Positions 52,404-60,945 of a stretch of DNA of 64,000 bases are shown in pieces. A program made the translations under genes and the position numbers. The notes beneath the pieces are model-generated. The model worked only from the letters and a program-made list of their open reading frames with translations. It was not told where the DNA came from and made no database searches. This stretch comes from Desulfolutivibrio sulfodismutans DSM 3696 (GTDB lineage: Bacteria; Desulfobacterota; Desulfovibrionia; Desulfovibrionales; Desulfovibrionaceae): the NCBI RefSeq assembly GCF_013376455.1, contig NZ_CP045504.1, positions 1,529,501 to 1,593,500 of the forward strand, given 5' to 3'. Position 1 is the first letter of the stretch, and each line of letters starts with the position of its first letter.

Positions 52404-53741
52404 ATGAGAAACGATGCCCCCTTGCCCACCCCCTGCGACACCCTGGTCACCGCTTCCCACATCCTCACCCAGAACGCCGCCCGGGAGATCGTGACGGACG
52501 GGGCCGTGGCCATATCCGGCGGCCGCATCGCCGCCGTGGGCCCGCGCGCCGAACTGGCCGCCGCCTACGCACCCGCCGAAACGGTTTCCATGGGCCAGGC
52601 CTTGATCCTGCCCGGTCTGGTCAACGCCCACACCCACGCGGCCATGACGCTTTTTCGGGGCCTGGCCGACGATCTGCCCATCGCCGACTGGCTGCACAAC
52701 CACATCTGGCCCGTGGAACGCCTGCTCACCCCCGAGGCCGTGTACCTGGGATCGCTTGTGGCCTGCGCCGAGATGCTGGCCAGCGGAACCACCTGCTTCG
52801 CGGATCTCTATTTTTTCTCCGACCAGACCGCCCGGGCCGCCGACGCCTTCGGCATGCGGGCCGTGGTCGGCGAGGGCGTGCTCGACTTCCCCACCCCCTC
52901 GGCCAAAACCCCGGCCGAGGCCCTGGACCTCTCCCGCGCCCTCTTCGATCATCTGCGCGGCCACCCGCGCCTGTCGGCCATGGTGGTGGCCCATTCGCCC
53001 TACGCCGCCTCGGACGCCACCCTCGCCGCCTGCGCCGACCTGGCCCGGCGGGAAAACGCCGTCTTCACCCTGCACGCCGCCGAGGGCGTCACGGAAAACG
53101 CCGACAGCCTGAAAAAAACCGGCAAACGGGTCATCCCCCATCTGCATTCCCTGGGGATTTTGGGGGAAAACTGCCTGCTCGCCCACTGCGTGCATACCGA
53201 CGCCGCCGACCTGGACATCCTGGCCGCGACCGGAACCCGGGTGGCCCACTGCCCCAGAAGCAACGCCAAGCTCGCCTCGGGCACGGCCCCGGTCCCGGCC
53301 ATGCGGCAACGGGGCATCCCCGTGGGCCTGGGCACGGACGGGGCGGCCAGCAACAACACCCTGAACCTTTTCGCCGAAATGAACGGCGCCAGCCTGACCT
53401 GCAAACTGGCCACCGGCGACCCCACGGCCTTCCCGGCCCGGGCCGCCCTGGACGCGGCCACCCTTTCCGGCGCAGTCTGCCTGGGCATCCCGGACATCGG
53501 GGCCATCGTCCCGGGCGGCCACGCCGACCTGGCGGTCCTGTCGCTTGCCCGGCCGAACATGGTCCCCTTTTTCGACGCGCCCTCCCAGGTCGTCTACGCC
53601 GCCTCCGGGGCCGAAGTGGTCCTGACCATGGCGGCAGGCCGCGTGGTCTACCGGGATGGCCGGTTCCCGGACATGGACGTTGCGGCCCTTTTCCGGGAGG
53701 CCCGGGACATGGCCGTGAGCCTGGCTGCAAAACGGCCTTGA
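52404..53741 (+). CDS. mtaD: 5-methylthioadenosine / S-adenosylhomocysteine deaminase
   Basis: 445 aa amidohydrolase. Deaminates methylthioadenosine or S-adenosylhomocysteine to the inosine derivatives. Metal and catalytic residues: NAHTHAAMTLFRGLADDLP (HxH), the HAAEGVTEN histidine/glutamate, LLAHCVHTD, and the GLGTDGAASNNTLNLFAEM aspartate. Start ATG with no clear ribosome site. Divergent from apt-mtnP across 118 bp, so this strain has both phosphorolytic and deaminating routes for methylthioadenosine. Confidence 0.9.
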   Translation: MRNDAPLPTPCDTLVTASHILTQNAAREIVTDGAVAISGGRIAAVGPRAELAAAYAPAETVSMGQALILPGLVNAHTHAAMTLFRGLADDLPIADWLHNHIWPVERLLTPEAVYLGSLVACAEMLASGTTCFADLYFFSDQTARAADAFGMRAVVGEGVLDFPTPSAKTPAEALDLSRALFDHLRGHPRLSAMVVAHSPYAASDATLAACADLARRENAVFTLHAAEGVTENADSLKKTGKRVIPHLHSLGILGENCLLAHCVHTDAADLDILAATGTRVAHCPRSNAKLASGTAPVPAMRQRGIPVGLGTDGAASNNTLNLFAEMNGASLTCKLATGDPTAFPARAALDAATLSGAVCLGIPDIGAIVPGGHADLAVLSLARPNMVPFFDAPSQVVYAASGAEVVLTMAAGRVVYRDGRFPDMDVAALFREARDMAVSLAAKRP

Positions 53742-53838
53742 CAAGTCCGGTCAAATGAATAAAAGGGCCTGTTTCTCGCACAGACACGAAACAGACAGCA
53801 ACGGACGCCCCGCGCGTCATTTTGCATGGAGGAAACCC

Positions 53839-54084
53839 ATGTCCGCCCAGACCATCACCGTCAACGGCATCGAATGCCACCCCATCGTCGAGAAATGCCA
53901 GGGCTGCGAACGCACCAAGGAAGTGGACGGCGTCAAGTACTGCGCCAGCTATCCTCTGCCCGAACGCAAGTGGGCCCAGAAGGTGTGCAATTTCGCCACC
54001 CACATGAAGCTTGAGATCGACAAGGGCGGCAAGGTCAACGTCAACCCCTTGAAGGCATCCAAGCGCGCCGCTCGCGGCCGGTAG
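53839..54084 (+). CDS. PxxKW-family small cysteine-rich protein
   Basis: 81 aa with five cysteines (C13, C20, C23, C35, C50) and the PERKW motif in ASYPLPERKWAQKVCNF that names the family. C20-x2-C23 with C13 and C35 could hold a metal or Fe-S cluster. The basic C-terminus (LKASKRAARGR) could bind nucleic acid. Function unknown; the family is common in Desulfovibrio-like anaerobes. A GGAGG site and a downstream terminator (54222-54253) mark it as a monocistronic unit. Confidence 0.85.
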   Translation: MSAQTITVNGIECHPIVEKCQGCERTKEVDGVKYCASYPLPERKWAQKVCNFATHMKLEIDKGGKVNVNPLKASKRAARGR

Positions 54085-54116
54085 CCCACGCTTCGGGACT
54101 GCGGTTTCGGAAATGC

Positions 54117-54165
54117 CTCCGGCGGCCAAAGGGGCACGGCCCCTTTGGAATCCCCGACCGGGGAA
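54117..54165 (+). repeat. Dispersed hairpin repeat element, copy 2
   Basis: Begins with GCCTCCGGCGGCCAAAGGG, shared exactly with copy 1 near 30291. It then folds as a 9-bp stem CCAAAGGGG / CCCCTTTGG (54126-54134 with 54140-54148), followed by a small CCCCG/CGGGG stem. The stem differs from copy 1 by a compensated base pair. Confidence 0.65.
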
Positions 54166-54221
54166 AACCCTGTGCTTCGCCGTGTGGCCCGAGGGCGGCC
54201 CGCGCGCAGCAGGATTTCACG

Positions 54222-54253
54222 CCGGGGGAACCATCTGGTTCCCCCGGTTTTTT
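54222..54253 (+). terminator. Intrinsic terminator
   Basis: CCGGGGGAACC pairs with GGTTCCCCCGG around ATCT and is followed by six T. It ends the PxxKW transcript. Confidence 0.9.
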
Positions 54254-54473
54254 GGCGTCCCCGCGTCTGCCCAAAACGGCCTTGCGAACGCACGCAGCCA
54301 GGCGTCGCCTTGGACACAGTCGGTAAGCCGTTCAAAATCGCCCCTGGCTTGGGCCTTACGGTCTCACGCGGCCAGGAGGCGTTGCCTTGGACGCGCCAAC
54401 CGGCTATCCTGGCGCATCCCCTCGCCGGGCACGGGGCCGCGCCCCACCGGCCAACGCCATCCCCGAGGTTTTC

Positions 54474-55700
54474 ATGCTCGATACCGTGCTCGACTTCCTG
54501 GACGCCCAACGCGACGAAATCATCGCCCTGCAACGCCGCATGACCGCCATCCCGGCTCTGGGACCGCTCAATGGCGGCGACGGCGAACGCCGCAAGGCCG
54601 ACGATCTGATCCTTTACCTGAAAAGCCTGGGACTGCCCGAGGCCCGGGAACTCAGCGCCCCGGACGACCGCGTGCCCTGCGGCCACCGCCCCAATCTGGC
54701 CGTGATCATCCCCGGCGCGGACACCTCCCGCACCTTCTGGACCATCTCCCACATCGACGTGGTGCCCCCGGGCGACCTGTCCCTGTGGGACAGCGACCCC
54801 TACGAACTGGTGGTGGACGGCGACATCCTCCGGGGCCGGGGCGTGGAGGACAACCAGCAGGCCATCGCCGCCTCGGTGATCCTGGCCAAGGCCCTTTTGG
54901 AAAAGGGCGTCACCCCGCCCATAAACTATGGCATGCTGTTCGTCGCCGACGAGGAGACCGGCAGCAAGCACGGCCTGGACTACGTTGCGGCCAACCACCC
55001 GGAGCTTTTTTCCAAAAACGACCTCTTCCTGATCCCGGACTTCGGCCGCCCCGACGGGGAGATGGTGGAGGTGGCCGAAAAAAGCATGCTGTGGCTCAAG
55101 TTTTCGCTTTTCGGCAGGCAATGCCACGCCTCCACCCCGGACGAGGGCAGAAACACCTTCGTGGCCGCCTCCGACCTGGCGCTGAGGCTGCTCTCCCTGC
55201 ACGAGACCTTCCCGGACCAGGACGCCCTTTTCGCGCCGCCGCACTCCACGTTTTCGCCCACCAAAAAAGAGGCCAACGTGGAGAACATCAACACCATCCC
55301 CGGCCGCGACGTCTTCTACATGGATTGCCGGGTGCTGCCCGTCTACGACCTGGACGACGTGCTGGCCGCCGTGCGCGACATCTGCGCCGCCGTGGCCGAG
55401 GCCCGTGGCGTGGAGATTCAAATCGACATCGTGCAAAAAGAGCAGGCCGCCCCGGCGACTCCTGTGGACAGCGAGATCGCGACCCGGGTCATGGCCGCCA
55501 TCCGGGCCGTTTTGCACAACGATCCCAAGCCCATGGGCATCGGCGGCGGCACCGTGGCCGCCTTTCTGCGCCGCCGGGGATATCAGGCCGTGGTCTGGTC
55601 CTGCCTCATGCACAACGCCCATCAGCCCAATGAACAATCGAGCATCCGTATGACCATCGCCGACGCCAAGGTCATGGCCCGGGTGCTCCTTAACGCATGA
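54474..55700 (+). CDS. M20-family metallohydrolase (peptidase/deacylase)
   Basis: 408 aa. Di-zinc amidohydrolase of the ArgE/DapE/carboxypeptidase G2 superfamily. Zinc and catalytic residues: [13 protein letters not shown] (His, catalytic Asp), [12 protein letters not shown] (bridging Asp), [13 protein letters not shown] (Glu pair), and the terminal histidine in [13 protein letters not shown]. The dimerisation lid ([15 protein letters not shown] ... [14 protein letters not shown]) is intact. The substrate is not predictable. A GAGG site precedes the ATG. Its stop overlaps the mnmG start (ATGA). Confidence 0.88.
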   Translation: MLDTVLDFLDAQRDEIIALQRRMTAIPALGPLNGGDGERRKADDLILYLKSLGLPEARELSAPDDRVPCGHRPNLAVIIPGADTSRTFWTISHIDVVPPGDLSLWDSDPYELVVDGDILRGRGVEDNQQAIAASVILAKALLEKGVTPPINYGMLFVADEETGSKHGLDYVAANHPELFSKNDLFLIPDFGRPDGEMVEVAEKSMLWLKFSLFGRQCHASTPDEGRNTFVAASDLALRLLSLHETFPDQDALFAPPHSTFSPTKKEANVENINTIPGRDVFYMDCRVLPVYDLDDVLAAVRDICAAVAEARGVEIQIDIVQKEQAAPATPVDSEIATRVMAAIRAVLHNDPKPMGIGGGTVAAFLRRRGYQAVVWSCLMHNAHQPNEQSSIRMTIADAKVMARVLLNA

Positions 55701-57577
55701 CCGGAACCCCCCCCTTTCCCGAGCGCTTCGATCTGGTGGTGGTGGGCGCGGGGCACGCCGGATGCGAGGCGGCCATGGCCGCCTCCCGCCTGGGCCTTTT
55801 GACCCTGCTTTTGACCATCAACGTGGACCGCATCGGGCATCTGTCCTGCAACCCGGCCATCGGCGGCCTGGCCAAGGGCCACATGGTGCGCGAGATCGAC
55901 GCCCTGGGCGGCATGATGGGCCTGTGGGCCGACGCGGCAGGCATCCAGTTCCGCACGCTCAACACCCGCAAGGGCCCGGCCGTGCGGGCCACCCGGGCCC
56001 AGATCGATCGCGACGCCTACCTGCGCGTGGTACGAAGCGACATCTTCGCCCAAAAAAACCTGTGGGTCGTCCAGGACACGGCCCAGGACATCCTGACCGA
56101 AAACGGCCGGGTCTGCGGCCTGCGCACGCTTCTGGGCCAGACCTTCGCGGCCCGGGCCGCGTGCCTGACCACGGGCACGTTTTTGCGCGGCCTCATCCAT
56201 GTCGGCCTGGACCATTTTCCCGGCGGCCGCCTGGGCGACCCTCCCGCCACCGGCCTTTCGGCCAGCCTGGCGTCGCTTGGGCTGTCGCTTGGCAGGCTCA
56301 AGACCGGCACCACGCCGAGGCTTCTGGCGGCCAGCGTGGACTTTGACAAGACCACGCCCCAGCCCGGCGACGACCCGCCCCCGGGGTTCAGCTTCCACGG
56401 CAAAGGACCGGTCCTGCGCCAGGTTCCCTGCCACCTGACCTACACCAATGCGGCGGCCCACGCCGCCATCCGGGAGGGTTTCGACCGCTCGCCCCTTTTT
56501 ACCGGGGTCATCCAGGGCACAGGCGCCCGCTACTGCCCGTCCATCGAGGACAAGGTGGCCCGCTTCCCGGACAAGGAGCGGCATCAGGTCTTTATTGAGC
56601 CCGAGGGGCTGGAGAGTCCCGAGGTCTATCCCAACGGCATCCCCACCAGCCTGCCCTTGGACGTGCAAAAAAAGATGCTGGCGGCCATCCCGGGCCTGGA
56701 AAAGGCCCAGATCGTGCGCCCGGGCTACGCCATCGAATACGACTTCGTCTTTCCCACCCAGCTTGCCCCCACGCTTGAGACCAAGGCCGTGCCAGGGCTC
56801 TATCTGGCCGGACAGATCAACGGCACCTCGGGCTATGAGGAGGCGGCGGCCCAAGGGTTGTGGGCGGCCATCAACGCCTTTTGCGCCCAGACGGGCCGCG
56901 CGCCGTTTTTGCCCGGCCGGGAGGCGGCCTACATGGCGGTCCTGGTGGACGACCTGGTGACCAAGGGCACCACCGAACCCTACCGCATGTTCACCTCCCG
57001 GGCCGAGCACCGGCTGCTCCTGCGCGAGGGCAACGCCGACGCCCGGCTCACCCCGCTTGGCCGCGAACTGGGGCTGGTGGGCGACGCCCACTACCGGGCC
57101 TTTGAGGAGAAAATGCGGGCCGTGGCGGCCCTGTCGGCGGCCATGGCCGCCACGCGGGTGCGCCTTGACGAGACGCCCCAGGCCCTGCGCGACAAAATCG
57201 GCCCCACGGAACTGAAATCGGCCCTTCTCGCCGAGCTGGTGCGCCGTCCGGAAATCGAGATCGCCGATGTGCTGCCGCTGGTTCCGGGCATGGCCGGGAG
57301 CGCCCCGGAGGTGTGCGTCGAGGTGGAGACGGGCATCAAGTACGAGGGATATCTCAAGCGCCAGGAGGAACTGGTGTCCCGGGCAGGTCGCCGGGAGGCC
57401 TCGCCCATCCCGCCCGACCTGGATTATGCGGCCATCCCCGGGCTCTCCCGGGAGGCCGTGGAAAAACTCACCCGGGTGGCCCCCCTGACCCTGGGCCAGG
57501 CCGGACGCATCTCGGGCATCACCCCGGCCGCCCTGTCCTGCATCGAGATTCGCCTAAAAAAGCTTGGGCTCGCGTAG
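55697..57577 (+). CDS. mnmG: tRNA uridine-5-carboxymethylaminomethyl modification enzyme MnmG
   Basis: 626 aa. FAD protein that works with MnmE to modify U34 of tRNAs. FAD-binding [20 protein letters not shown] at the N-terminus; [75 protein letters not shown]-terminal helical domain [20 protein letters not shown]. Full length. Overlaps the M20 gene by 4 nt. Usually near mnmE or rsmG; not so here. Confidence 0.95.
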   Translation: MTGTPPFPERFDLVVVGAGHAGCEAAMAASRLGLLTLLLTINVDRIGHLSCNPAIGGLAKGHMVREIDALGGMMGLWADAAGIQFRTLNTRKGPAVRATRAQIDRDAYLRVVRSDIFAQKNLWVVQDTAQDILTENGRVCGLRTLLGQTFAARAACLTTGTFLRGLIHVGLDHFPGGRLGDPPATGLSASLASLGLSLGRLKTGTTPRLLAASVDFDKTTPQPGDDPPPGFSFHGKGPVLRQVPCHLTYTNAAAHAAIREGFDRSPLFTGVIQGTGARYCPSIEDKVARFPDKERHQVFIEPEGLESPEVYPNGIPTSLPLDVQKKMLAAIPGLEKAQIVRPGYAIEYDFVFPTQLAPTLETKAVPGLYLAGQINGTSGYEEAAAQGLWAAINAFCAQTGRAPFLPGREAAYMAVLVDDLVTKGTTEPYRMFTSRAEHRLLLREGNADARLTPLGRELGLVGDAHYRAFEEKMRAVAALSAAMAATRVRLDETPQALRDKIGPTELKSALLAELVRRPEIEIADVLPLVPGMAGSAPEVCVEVETGIKYEGYLKRQEELVSRAGRREASPIPPDLDYAAIPGLSREAVEKLTRVAPLTLGQAGRISGITPAALSCIEIRLKKLGLA

Positions 57578-57636
57578 CTCCGCGCGTCACCCTCCGGCAG
57601 GGAGCCATCACCGATGGCCCCGATTTCGTCCTGCCG

Positions 57637-58470
57637 TCAGCCATCCGGCACGAAGGCGCACAGGGCCTTGGCCAGCACCCCCAGCAAATCCCTGTTCCGG
57701 CAGTTGTAGCGCAGTTCCATTTCCTTGAGATACAATGGAAACTGCACGGGCGGCAGGCCCCGCACACGCCCCAGGCGTTGTTTCACCAGGCCCCAGAAGT
57801 CCGTGGCGTCCAGGGGAAGCCGTTTGTCCTCGTGGCGGACGAGGTCCGTGGGCCACAGCGAGGGGCCGCAGCAGGCCATGGCCAGATAATTGCGGTACGG
57901 CGCGGTATAGACCACGCGCCCGAAGCTGGCGGTCCTGAGGCGAAAATTGCACTTGAAAAGCAGCAGTTCCTCCGGCGTAAGCTCCGGCAGGGTGTCGCAA
58001 ATCACCACCCCCCCCACATCGATGATACCGAAGACCGGGGAATCGCGCATCGCGCTTTCCGGACGTTTGCCTCCAGGCCCGGCCCACACCCCGGCCCGGT
58101 GCAAGAGCGTCGCGTCCAGGGCCTGGGCCACGATGGCCCGTCGCACAATGTCCTGCCCCTTGAGCACCGTGGGGTAGCTGACGCGCAACTGCGCGGCCAT
58201 GTCCCTCGGGGGCACCTCCAGTTCGAACAGTTTGAGGAACCACAGCCATTGCCGACAGTCGAAGGCGCAGGAATTCAGGAAACGCCGACTGAAATCATGA
58301 AAGGTGTAGCAGCAACGCGAACATCGCCTGCGCCCCCCGGAGACCCGGTACAATTTGCGCTCCCGGCACCTGGGGCAAAACCGCTGATGGTTTTTCCAGC
58401 AAAAATCCAAAAAGAACCGGCGAGCCGCCTGCTTTGAAGAAACCAAATCATTAAAGCCGATTACGTCCAT
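57637..58470 (-). CDS. IS1595/ISXO2-like transposase-derived protein lacking the DDE triad
   Basis: 277 aa from an ATG at 58470 (weak ribosome site). Layout of an ISXO2-type transposase: zinc ribbon C32-PR-C35 ... C50-SR-C53, helix-turn-helix (FELEVPPRDMAAQLRVSYPTV), then an RNase-H-like region with VFGIIDVGG, VVYTAPYRNYLAM, DATDFWGLVKQRLGRV and LYLKEMELRYNCRNRDL. Where the active enzymes have DExYxGGK, YTDGW and GIENFW, this protein has RAGVWAGPGGK, YTAPY and DATDFW, so the first two catalytic aspartates are gone and the third acidic position is altered. No terminal inverted repeats or target duplications are apparent. Divergent from a ModE-like gene. Probably a domesticated DNA-binding protein. 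Confidence 0.75.
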   Translation of the reverse strand: MDVIGFNDLVSSKQAARRFFLDFCWKNHQRFCPRCRERKLYRVSGGRRRCSRCCYTFHDFSRRFLNSCAFDCRQWLWFLKLFELEVPPRDMAAQLRVSYPTVLKGQDIVRRAIVAQALDATLLHRAGVWAGPGGKRPESAMRDSPVFGIIDVGGVVICDTLPELTPEELLLFKCNFRLRTASFGRVVYTAPYRNYLAMACCGPSLWPTDLVRHEDKRLPLDATDFWGLVKQRLGRVRGLPPVQFPLYLKEMELRYNCRNRDLLGVLAKALCAFVPDG

Positions 58471-58916
58471 ATCGTCACTGCTTTTCCGGTTCCCGTCCGG
58501 CCACTTCTTTGTGTCAAATTCTCCATATGGATTCCCGGCGACCAACCCGCCGCACCCGCCAAGGCGGCTTCCCCGCCCGATCCGCCGACCCCGTGCGATG
58601 CTGGCCCCGGACAGCCCCGACCTGGACAAACGGCGGACGCCCGTCACCCGGAAACCGACAGGGATGCGGCGGCGGGGACTCCGCGTCCACGGGCCGTCCC
58701 CGGGCAATCCGGGCGGGATTGTGCCAAACCGTCGAACTGTCATCCCGGCCAGTCTTGTCCGGCACGGGCGGAAGCGACTACAGCCCACATATCACGGAAA
58801 TCCCGACATCGGTGACGCCGACTCCATGGCCGCCGCACTGGGAGGGAATGCATCTGTTTTCAAAATGACCCTGATCGTCCGTGCCTATAGGGCCATGCCT
58901 GAAGGAGGTCAACACC
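58471..58916. other. Divergent intergenic region, transposase-derived gene / ModE-like gene
   Basis: 446 bp. A CCATATGG palindrome lies at 58523-58530 close to the transposase-derived gene. The ModE-like gene has a perfect AAGGAGGT ribosome site at about 58902-58909. No full promoter consensus is convincing. Long frames across it on the plus strand have no ribosome site. Confidence 0.4.
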
Positions 58917-59339
58917 ATGTCTCTCAAAACCACCATCCGCCTCCACCTCTGGTTGGAAACCGGGGACACCATGGTCTTCGGCATGGGGCGGGTCCAACTG
59001 TTGGACTTGATCGAGCGCCACGGCTCCTTGCGCAAGGCGGCCGCGGCCCTTGGCATGTCCTACCGGGCCGCCTGGTGCAAGCTGCGGGCGACCGAGCAGG
59101 CCCTCGGCGTCAAGCTGGTGGAGGCCCAGGCCCACAAACGCGAGGGGTGTCGGCTCACCGCGCAGGGCCAGGAGTTCCGGGAGCGGTTCCGGCGCTGGTT
59201 CGACGAGGTGGAAAACTGTGCCCTGACCCGGGCCGAGCGGCTTTTTCCCTGGCCCGTGGCCGGGTTTTTCGAGGAGCGGGAGCCGGAAGCGCCCCTGCCC
59301 GCGCCCCCGCCCCGGGGCCTTTCCGTCACGGCCCCCTGA
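58917..59339 (+). CDS. ModE-like winged-helix regulator (DNA-binding domain only)
   Basis: 140 aa. Residues ~15-90 match the N-terminal domain of ModE: GRVQLLDLIERHGSLRKAAAALGMSYRAAWCKLRATEQALGVKLVEAQ, then GCRLTAQGQEFRERF. The molybdate-binding Mop/TOBE domains are absent; the remainder is a proline-rich tail. Such short ModE/LysR-like proteins regulate molybdoenzyme or metal genes without sensing oxyanion themselves. Perfect AAGGAGGT site and a strong terminator, so monocistronic. The molybdo- or tungsto-enzyme formate dehydrogenase lies 1.6 kb downstream. Confidence 0.82.
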   Translation: MSLKTTIRLHLWLETGDTMVFGMGRVQLLDLIERHGSLRKAAAALGMSYRAAWCKLRATEQALGVKLVEAQAHKREGCRLTAQGQEFRERFRRWFDEVENCALTRAERLFPWPVAGFFEEREPEAPLPAPPPRGLSVTAP

Positions 59340-59402
59340 ACCGCAGCGCACCGCTTTCCGGTCAGGGAAGCAGCCGTCCGGCCAGGGGTCATCCCCGACA
59401 TC

Positions 59403-59431
59403 GGCCCGGGAATCCTCCCGGGCCTTTTTTT
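59403..59431 (+). terminator. Intrinsic terminator after the ModE-like gene
   Basis: GGCCCGGGA pairs with TCCCGGGCC around ATCC and is followed by seven T. Confidence 0.9.
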
Positions 59432-59580
59432 GTCCAATCCCGCCAGAATCCGCGACCACGCCGACGGCGCACGCATGCCGCATGGCCCGCGTTGACGGAA
59501 TCCGCACCAGAGACTACAGGTTTCCATATTCGTCTGCGATGGACGTAGCGTCACGCACACTTCCCCACACAGGATTCGGC

Positions 59581-60132
59581 ATGCCCGTTCCCGCCACGAA
59601 ATATACCGACCTTATCCACGCCGTAAACGACATCGTCACTTCCGGCAGGCGCGACGAGGTCGCACTCATGCGAATCCGTCGACAGGCAGAACGTCTTCTG
59701 GACGCAGACAGGATTGGAGCGTTGACGGTGCTCGGCGCCGTGGCCGGACTTCTGGGCGACGAAAAGACCATGCATGCCCGACATCTGGCCGTGCTGGAAC
59801 TGACGGACGGCAGCTATGAAGCCCTATACAACTACGCCAACACCCTGGGCTGGGCGGGCAACTTTTCCAGCACCCTGGCCATGGCGAAGCAGGCCTACGA
59901 GGCCTCCCACGACCCAGCCGCCCTGGACCTCATGATCATCGCCGCACATGCCCTGGGTCTGGCCTCGCTTTTCCGTACGCTGTGCGCCCAGTGGCTTGAA
60001 TCGACCGGCCGCCCGCATGAGTTGGAGACCGGGGAACCGCCTGCCGGGCACATCCGCGACTCCGTCATGGCCCGCCTCGAAGACGACATGTCCCGGAACG
60101 CGGAGCTATGGACACGCCTTTCGAATGTGTGA
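59581..60132 (+). CDS. TPR-like protein upstream of Doc (possible antitoxin)
   Basis: 183 aa. The start at 59581 has an AGGA site and reads MPVPATKYTDLIHAVNDIV; ATGs further upstream have none. All-helical; the segment ALYNYANTLGWAGNFSSTLAMAKQAYEA has the spacing of a TPR hairpin. The C-terminal helix (DSVMARLEDDMSRNAELWTRL) is read across the start of the doc gene (25-bp overlap), which implies coupled synthesis. There is no Phd/YefM or AbrB DNA-binding motif, so it is not a standard Doc antitoxin. The role as partner is inferred from the overlap only. Confidence 0.6.
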   Translation: MPVPATKYTDLIHAVNDIVTSGRRDEVALMRIRRQAERLLDADRIGALTVLGAVAGLLGDEKTMHARHLAVLELTDGSYEALYNYANTLGWAGNFSSTLAMAKQAYEASHDPAALDLMIIAAHALGLASLFRTLCAQWLESTGRPHELETGEPPAGHIRDSVMARLEDDMSRNAELWTRLSNV

Positions 60133-60503
60133 CGTTGGCCGAGATCGTCGAGGCCAACCGCAGGCTGATCACGCGCTTCGGCGGGCGGCACGCGCTGATG
60201 CAGCCCGGCTCCCTGGAGCATGCCCTGGCCCGGGTGCATGGCGTGATCCCCGGCGATCCCGACCTTCCCACGACCACGGCCAAGGCCGCCTTCCTGTGCC
60301 TGCGTCTGGCCCAGGGCCACTTCTTTTTTGACGGCAACAAACGCACCGCCTTCTGGACCTGCAAGGCCACCCTGCATCTCAACGGATTTAACCTCTCCCT
60401 CGACACCGGCGATGTGGTGGGGCGCATGGTGAGCATGGCCCTCAAAGAGATGGACGTCGCCGCCGTGGAGTGCTGGCTTCTGACCGGCCTGACGCGACGC
60501 TGA
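60108..60503 (+). CDS. Doc/Fic-family toxin
   Basis: 131 aa. Death-on-curing type Fic-fold protein; Doc of phage P1 phosphorylates EF-Tu. The active-site motif is HFFFDGNKRTAF (His71 to Phe82), with catalytic His71 and the Asn77-Lys78-Arg79 that follow, and the family's GG(x)H...PGSLEHALARV near residues 25-43. The motif lies between the Doc form (HxFxDANKRTA) and the Fic form (HPFxxGNxR). Its ATG lies inside the end of the upstream TPR-like gene. Confidence 0.85.
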   Translation: MDTPFECVTLAEIVEANRRLITRFGGRHALMQPGSLEHALARVHGVIPGDPDLPTTTAKAAFLCLRLAQGHFFFDGNKRTAFWTCKATLHLNGFNLSLDTGDVVGRMVSMALKEMDVAAVECWLLTGLTRR

Positions 60504-60774
60504 CCAGCCCGCTTGCCAGCCCGGATTACGGCCTATTCCCCCCGCCGTGCCCCCTCATGACGTCTCGTATCACGTCCTCGAAATCCGCCCCCGCGAATTT
60601 CACGGCGTTCATCGCCTGAGTCCATCCCGCATGCCGGTGGCAGGTCGGGTCGGCGGTTGCGCCGTCCGGCCAGGGGCCTGCTCAGGCTTCCCGCCCCTCC
60701 CTGCTCCTGTGCGCCAGCGCCTCCCCCCTCGACGGCCTGGCGCGGCCCCCTCCCTTTGCTCCTGCCAGCAGCGG

Positions 60775-60798
60775 ATATGTATTAAACATAATACATAT
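60775..60798. promoter_or_regulatory. Perfect 10-bp-arm palindrome, likely operator of fdh
   Basis: ATATGTATTA and TAATACATAT are exact complements around AACA, in an AT-rich island in GC-rich DNA, 147 bp before the fdh start. Symmetry and spacing fit a dimeric regulator acting upstream of the promoter. Confidence 0.6.
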
Positions 60799-60825
60799 AA
60801 CTATCGGAAATTATTGATAAAATCA

Positions 60826-60854
60826 TTGACGCACCCTCCCTGCGCCGCTATTGA
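60826..60854 (+). promoter_or_regulatory. Possible fdh promoter
   Basis: TTGACG, 17 bp, TATTGA. The -35 is good, the -10 poor; this would suit an activator bound at the palindrome upstream. Confidence 0.35.
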
Positions 60855-60945
60855 AACCAAAGGGATGCCTCCCGCCGCCTGACCATGGTCGTCATGCCGG
60901 ATGGGGATGCGCCACACGAGAGACTGTGAAAACAAGGAGGCTGCC

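Larger units (their letters stand above)
54085..54473. other. Intergenic region with repeat element and terminator
   Basis: 389 bp. It contains the second copy of the dispersed hairpin repeat (54117-54165), an intrinsic terminator (54222-54253), and two similar stretches with the core GCCTTGGAC (about 54291-54316 and 54365-54393). No gene is supported. Confidence 0.5.
60504..60945. other. Upstream region of formate dehydrogenase
   Basis: 442 bp. GC-rich from 60504 to 60770, then an AT-rich segment 60771-60860 with a perfect palindrome and a possible promoter. The AAGGAGG site of fdh is at about 60934-60940. No gene is supported. Confidence 0.5.

Noticed and set aside
54291-54393. Two similar segments with GCCTTGGAC as a possible tandem repeat
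   Set aside because: Similarity is limited to about 25 bp with gaps and the rest of the interval does not align.
58471-58916. Search for terminal inverted repeats of an insertion sequence around the transposase-derived gene
   Set aside because: No matching inverted ends or target duplications were found on either side, so no mobile element is called.
59482-59560. Peptide start MARVDGIRTRDYRF, which resembles translated tRNA antisense sequence
   Set aside because: The DNA lacks a T-loop GGTTCGAATCC and cannot be folded into a cloverleaf; the gene start was placed downstream at 59581.
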